DNA from: Muellerivita sp035541195
GTDB taxonomy: Bacteria; Oederibacteriota; Muellerivitia; Muellerivitales; Muellerivitaceae
Direction: 5' to 3'
DNA length: 7,723 nucleotides
NCBI GenBank assembly: GCA_035541195.1
Contig: DATKNU010000222.1
Span: forward strand, 1 to 7,723
Part shown: positions 4,958 through 7,723 of the stretch, one piece after another
How the letters are laid out: each line of letters starts with the position of its first letter
Position numbering within the stretch: position 1 is the first letter of the stretch
The notes under the pieces: generated by a model
The model's database searches: none
Told to the model about the DNA's origin: nothing
Seen by the model: only the letters and a program-made list of their open reading frames with translations
Made by a program: the position numbers and the translations under genes

Positions 4958-7201
4958 ATGCAAATCACCCCATTGGTTCCGGGTTGTTTCCACCTGGAAG
5001 GCCCCACTTGCAGCGCCCTCTTGGGCAGTCCCCCTGAAATCCTGAAGGTCCTGCTGAAAAACAAGAAGTCCGTCCCCCAAGTGGGCCTCTTGCCCGATGT
5101 TTCGCACAAGAGCGGCGTTTCCCAAATGGCTTTTGAGTTCCTGGGTTATTGGTTCCTTTTCGTGGACCAGGGTTATCAGAAGGGGAAAAAGTTCCGCATC
5201 CTGGGCACGCCGGCCCTTTGCGAGCGGCTGTACCACATCCTGCGCATTACCTTGCTGGGCCCCACCCGCGAGGAAATGAAGGCATGGGGCTTGAGCAAGG
5301 GCCGCCTGGAGACCTTGGCCAAGATGGCCGAGGGTTTGGCCCTGAAGCGCGGCGACAAGATCCTGGCCGTCGAGGAATTGTTCGAGTTCGTCCATCTGCC
5401 CGAGGAAGAGGACAGCCTTTTCGTGCCGCTTTTCGCCGACTCCAAGGAATTCATGATCAAACGCCTGGGGGGCAACCGCTACCAGCTTTTGTCCCGGGGC
5501 GAGAGCTTGGAGCTGGACCTGAATTTTGAGGGGGAACAGTCCCCGCCGCTGATCGACCTGACCGGCGAAGTGGAAAAACCCGAGGCCCTGCGGGTCAAGG
5601 TGCTGGGCTGCTACACGGGTTTCGATCCCGAGGGCCCCACCACCGGCATGCTTTTTTGGATCAACGGCAACGGCTTTTTGGTGGATTCGCCGGCGGGCAT
5701 CGGCAAATACCTCAAGCAGGTGGGCGTTTCCAAGGACCGGCTGACCGCGGTCATCCAAACCCACGTGCATGACGACCATTGCGCCCTGAGCGAACTGCTC
5801 CTGTCCGAGCAAATATTGACCATCATCACCACCCGGGAAATCTTCGAGTGCATGGTGCTCAAGGTGGCCAACGTCATCGGCGAGTCCACCGACATGGTCA
5901 AGGCCATGATGAACTTCGTGGAAGTCATCCCGGGAAAGACCTACAACCTTTACGGCGCGGTCTGGGAATTTTTCTACACCGTGCACTCGATCCCCACGGT
6001 GGGGTTTCGGGTGACGGTCCCCGACGAAAAGGGCCGCACCCACAGCATCCTGCACTCCAGCGACTTGGACCATTTCGAGGGCATGGGGGACCTGGTGAAG
6101 TCCGGGGCCATCAGCCAAGAACACATGGACCGCATGAAGGGCCTGGTGCGCGGCGACGAGCGCCTGGCCATGATCGACGCGGGCGGCGCGCCCATCCACG
6201 GCAAGACCTCGGATTGGGATTTGGTCATCGCCCAATACCCGGACACCGAGTTCCTCTTTTACCACGTCAATCCCTCGAAGGTGGACGGCCAAAAGTACCA
6301 GGTGGCGCGGCCGGGTTGGGGCAAGACCTTCCTGCCCGAACGACAGTTCCCCCAATCGGTCTACAACGGCGTGGTGCAGGCCTTGAGACTGTTCGAGATC
6401 AAGGACCAGTCCTGGACCAACATCCTTTTATCCCAGGGCCAGGTGGTGGAGTACCCGGTGCGCCATGAGGTGGTCAAGAAGGGCCAGGAGGGGGATTCCT
6501 TTTATTTCATCCTCTCGGGCAATTTGGACGTGCAAGACCCGGAAAACAAGAAGGAACCCCTCTTGGCGACGCTGGAAAGCGGCGATTTTTTCGGCGAGAT
6601 GTCCATCATCAACAAGTCCAAGACCAACGCCACGGTGGTGAGCCGGACGCCCGTCATCCTTTTCAAGCTGCCCGGGAGCCTCTTTTTGGAGTTCGTGGAA
6701 AAGAACGAGCTCAAGGAAAATTTCTCCAGCCTCTGGAAGCGCCGTCCCTTGATTTCCTCGGTGGCCATCTTCCGGGACCTGGACCCCACCGCCAAGCATG
6801 AGATCTCGCTTTTGGCCAAGAGCCAATCCTTCAAGAAGGGCGAGATGATCATGCGCCAGGGAAGCAAGACCGAGGAGTTCTACATCATTTCCTCGGGAAC
6901 GGTGGAAATCGTGCGCAAGAACGAGAACGGCAAGGTGGTGGTTTCCACCGAGCTCAAGGCCGGGGAGTTTTTCGGCGAGAACGTGGCCATCGGCTACACG
7001 GACAAGCGAAACGCCTCCGCCCTGGCCCTGACCGACGTGACCACCTTGGTCATTTCAGGCAAGGAGTTGCGGGCGCTGGCCAAGCGCATGCCGGTGCTGC
7101 GCCACCAGCTTCACTTGGTGATGAAGCGCCGCGGCGTGACCGAGGAAGTCCTGGAAAAGGGGATGGTTTTGAGCCCGCGCGGTGAAACCGCCGGAGCTTA
7201 A
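4958..7201 (+). CDS. Metallo-beta-lactamase-fold hydrolase with two cyclic-nucleotide-binding-like domains
   Basis: A 747-residue protein, probably cytoplasmic: no signal peptide or clear membrane anchor is visible. Residues 1-205 match no family I can name. About 210-460 is a metallo-beta-lactamase fold with T268-HVHDDH274 (ligands His269, His271, Asp273, His274), further likely ligands His343 (VHSIPTVGF), Asp369 (HSSDLDH) and His436 (FYHVNPS). The HSIPTVGFR stretch recalls the RNase Z/class II phosphodiesterase branch, so a phosphodiester is a reasonable substrate guess. About 485-590 and 605-715 are two CRP-like beta-roll domains. The first has FFGEMS (544-549) but Thr556 where the phosphate-binding Arg is expected (TNAT). 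The second keeps Glu674 (FFGEN) and Arg684 (RNAS), so it is the likelier ligand sensor. A ligand-controlled hydrolase is inferred; substrate and ligand are unknown. It has its own promoter and a terminator-like hairpin behind it. Confidence 0.85.
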   Translation: MQITPLVPGCFHLEGPTCSALLGSPPEILKVLLKNKKSVPQVGLLPDVSHKSGVSQMAFEFLGYWFLFVDQGYQKGKKFRILGTPALCERLYHILRITLLGPTREEMKAWGLSKGRLETLAKMAEGLALKRGDKILAVEELFEFVHLPEEEDSLFVPLFADSKEFMIKRLGGNRYQLLSRGESLELDLNFEGEQSPPLIDLTGEVEKPEALRVKVLGCYTGFDPEGPTTGMLFWINGNGFLVDSPAGIGKYLKQVGVSKDRLTAVIQTHVHDDHCALSELLLSEQILTIITTREIFECMVLKVANVIGESTDMVKAMMNFVEVIPGKTYNLYGAVWEFFYTVHSIPTVGFRVTVPDEKGRTHSILHSSDLDHFEGMGDLVKSGAISQEHMDRMKGLVRGDERLAMIDAGGAPIHGKTSDWDLVIAQYPDTEFLFYHVNPSKVDGQKYQVARPGWGKTFLPERQFPQSVYNGVVQALRLFEIKDQSWTNILLSQGQVVEYPVRHEVVKKGQEGDSFYFILSGNLDVQDPENKKEPLLATLESGDFFGEMSIINKSKTNATVVSRTPVILFKLPGSLFLEFVEKNELKENFSSLWKRRPLISSVAIFRDLDPTAKHEISLLAKSQSFKKGEMIMRQGSKTEEFYIISSGTVEIVRKNENGKVVVSTELKAGEFFGENVAIGYTDKRNASALALTDVTTLVISGKELRALAKRMPVLRHQLHLVMKRRGVTEEVLEKGMVLSPRGETAGA

Positions 7202-7232
7202 AACCCTTTGGATTGAGTCCCCTAAAGTCAGA

Positions 7233-7256
7233 AATCCAACGAAATTGGGTTTTTTT
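7233..7256 (+). terminator. Intrinsic terminator after the metallo-hydrolase gene
   Basis: AATCCAA (7233-7239) pairs with TTGGGTT (7245-7251), seven pairs including one T-G wobble, around the loop CGAAA. Seven T residues (7250-7256) follow and partly join the stem. The stem is only moderately GC-rich, but position, 32 bases after the stop codon, and the T tract fit Rho-independent termination. Confidence 0.6.
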
Positions 7257-7347
7257 GAACTTAAGGCCGGCGAATCGGTCATTGGCCTGGACCTCGAATA
7301 TCCCGGTTGTTTCGTTTTCCCGTTGTTTATTGGCGTTTTTTTGTTAT

Positions 7348-7372
7348 TTTTTTAGGTTATTGGCCTAAAAAA
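7348..7372. repeat. Perfect nine-base inverted repeat with T and A tracts
   Basis: TTTTTTAGG (7348-7356) and CCTAAAAAA (7364-7372) are perfect complements around the loop TTATTGG. The arms put U before and A after the stem in either direction of reading, so it is not a standard terminator. It could be a DNA operator, a weak bidirectional terminator or the first hairpin of a leader RNA. Confidence 0.5.
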
Positions 7373-7380
7373 GGCATGGA

Positions 7381-7425
7381 AGTTGCTTTTATTGCAACTG
7401 GGTCTTGGGGTTTTGCCCCGAGGCC
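7381..7425 (+). other. Tandem hairpins in the leader of the secreted hydrolase gene
   Basis: Two hairpins separated by one base. The first is AGTTGC (7381-7386) with GCAACT (7394-7399), six perfect pairs and a seven-base loop. The second is GGTCTTGGGG (7401-7410) with CCCCGAGGCC (7416-7425), ten pairs with a five-base loop. Two of its pairs are G-U only when read as plus-strand RNA (7403-7423 and 7406-7420), which would be A-C mismatches on the other strand, so the plus strand is favoured as the functional RNA. Confidence 0.45.
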
Positions 7426-7470
7426 GGGATTCCTCTTTGCCCCAGAAGCTAAAAACGTTTTAACAAAATT

Positions 7471-7499
7471 GGCGCGACTCAAGCGGGGTTTGGGTCGCC
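7471..7499 (+). other. Long hairpin just before the secreted hydrolase start
   Basis: GGC (7471-7473) pairs with GCC (7497-7499); after a two-base bulge GACTCAAGC (7476-7484) pairs with GTTTGGGTC (7488-7496) around a GGG loop. Of the nine inner pairs, two are G-U in plus-strand RNA. It ends 18 bases before the ATG at 7518 and takes the place where a ribosome binding site would normally lie, so it may control translation. Confidence 0.45.
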
Positions 7500-7517
7500 G
7501 GAACCGAAAACCATCAC

Positions 7518-7723
7518 ATGCCGCCCTTTAAAAAAACCATCCACTTATTGGCCGCTCTTTTAGCGGCCGGGCTTTTGTCAAGCGGCCGCTTGTGGGCCGC
7601 TCCGCCCCAACTCATGGTATCCGGCAACCAATTGGTGACGGCCAGCGGCGGTTGCACCTTTCATTTGAAGGGCGTGGATGTCTCGGGGCTGGAATATAGC
7701 CTGACCGGGGATGGGGACGGGGC
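7518..7723 (+). CDS. Secreted glycoside hydrolase family 5-like protein, N-terminal part only
   Basis: The frame opens at an ATG and runs off the right edge after 68 codons. It is the only nearby start: the same frame has a TAA at 7461 and no ATG, GTG or TTG between. Residues 1-27 are a clear signal peptide: basic KK at 5-6, hydrophobic core about 8-21, likely cut after Leu25-Trp-Ala27. The mature start LMVSGNQLVTASGGCTFHLKGVDVSGLEYSL (32-62) resembles the first strands of family 5 (cellulase-type) glycoside hydrolases, which often begin with a 'G-N-x-L-V-D-x-S-G, then L-x-G-V-N-x-S-G-x-E' pattern. The catalytic glutamates lie beyond the edge, so activity on cellulose, mannan or another glycan cannot be told. 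The ribosome binding site is weak (GGA at 7500-7502, about 15 bases away), and the leader is highly structured. Confidence 0.7.
   Translation, partial: MPPFKKTIHLLAALLAAGLLSSGRLWAAPPQLMVSGNQLVTASGGCTFHLKGVDVSGLEYSLTGDGDG

Larger units (their letters stand above)
7202..7517. other. AT-richer gene-free stretch of 316 bases with several hairpins
   Basis: No convincing gene lies here. The only sizeable open frame on the plus strand, 74 codons from a TTG at 7307, has no ribosome binding site, no recognisable motif and runs over the start of the next gene. The stretch is markedly richer in A and T, with T and A runs, than the flanking coding DNA. It holds an intrinsic terminator, four further hairpins (listed separately) and a ten-base palindrome AAAACGTTTT at 7452-7461 that could be an operator. 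I found no convincing promoter for the downstream gene, although one must lie here if that gene is separately transcribed. Confidence 0.6.

Noticed and set aside
4574..6355. A very long minus-strand open frame opposite the rmuC end and the metallo-hydrolase.
   Set aside because: It is antisense to two genes with clear family motifs, crosses a promoter and leader, and its translation is rich in His, Gln, Gly and Leu, as expected from reading GC-biased codons backwards.
7281..7366. ATTGGCCT occurring twice (7281-7288 and 7359-7366), with ATTGGCC also at 4901 and near 7548.
   Set aside because: The copies are short, irregularly spaced and differently flanked; I see no array or paired binding-site geometry.
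7307..7531. A 74-codon plus-strand open frame starting at TTG in the gene-free stretch.
   Set aside because: It has no ribosome binding site, no recognisable motif, a composition of low-complexity basic and aromatic residues, spans three hairpins, and overlaps the well-supported signal-peptide gene at 7518.
1..7723. A mobile element, defence system, CRISPR array or prophage in the window.
   Set aside because: No transposase, integrase, terminal repeats, target-site duplications, CRISPR-like repeats or phage genes are visible; the proteins are metabolic, cell-wall, repair and signalling types.

Overview
The window is a stretch of GC-rich bacterial chromosome with dense, ordinary gene packing. 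It holds four complete recognisable protein genes, one complete small membrane-protein gene, and a gene cut by each edge. I see no rRNA, tRNA, CRISPR array, transposase, integrase or phage gene. Several proteins have architectures not typical of well-studied model bacteria (a TPR-penicillin-binding protein fusion and a metallo-beta-lactamase protein carrying two cyclic-nucleotide-binding-like domains). This suggests a poorly characterised, free-living bacterial lineage, possibly an uncultivated phylum known from metagenomes; that placement is a guess, not something the sequence proves.

Layout. Positions 1-1327 (+): the 3' part of an M24-family Xaa-Pro aminopeptidase, followed after 14 bases by a SirB1-type transglutaminase-like/TPR protein. 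Positions 1359-3423 (-): a convergent two-gene operon, with a membrane-anchored TPR-penicillin-binding transpeptidase first and a 74-residue two-helix membrane protein 13 bases behind it. Positions 3424-3573: a 150-base divergent regulatory gap with a candidate promoter for the cell-wall operon and a strong hairpin just before the rmuC ribosome binding site. Positions 3574-4779 (+): rmuC, a DNA-recombination nuclease-like protein. Positions 4780-4957: a weak terminator, a good sigma-70-type promoter and a leader of roughly 117 bases with two hairpins. Positions 4958-7201 (+): a 747-residue protein with an unrecognised N-terminal region, a metallo-beta-lactamase domain and two C-terminal cyclic-nucleotide-binding-like domains. 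Positions 7202-7517: a visibly AT-richer gene-free stretch with an intrinsic terminator and four further hairpins. Positions 7518-7723 (+): the start of a secreted protein resembling the N-terminus of family 5 glycoside hydrolases.

The genes do not form one pathway. The coherent unit is the PBP/small membrane protein operon, which points to peptidoglycan cross-linking with a protein-protein interaction module. The most unusual candidates are the metallo-hydrolase with two regulatory domains and its structured leader, the TPR-PBP fusion with its small partner, and the multi-hairpin leader before the secreted hydrolase. All functional statements rest on reading motifs by eye; no database search was possible.
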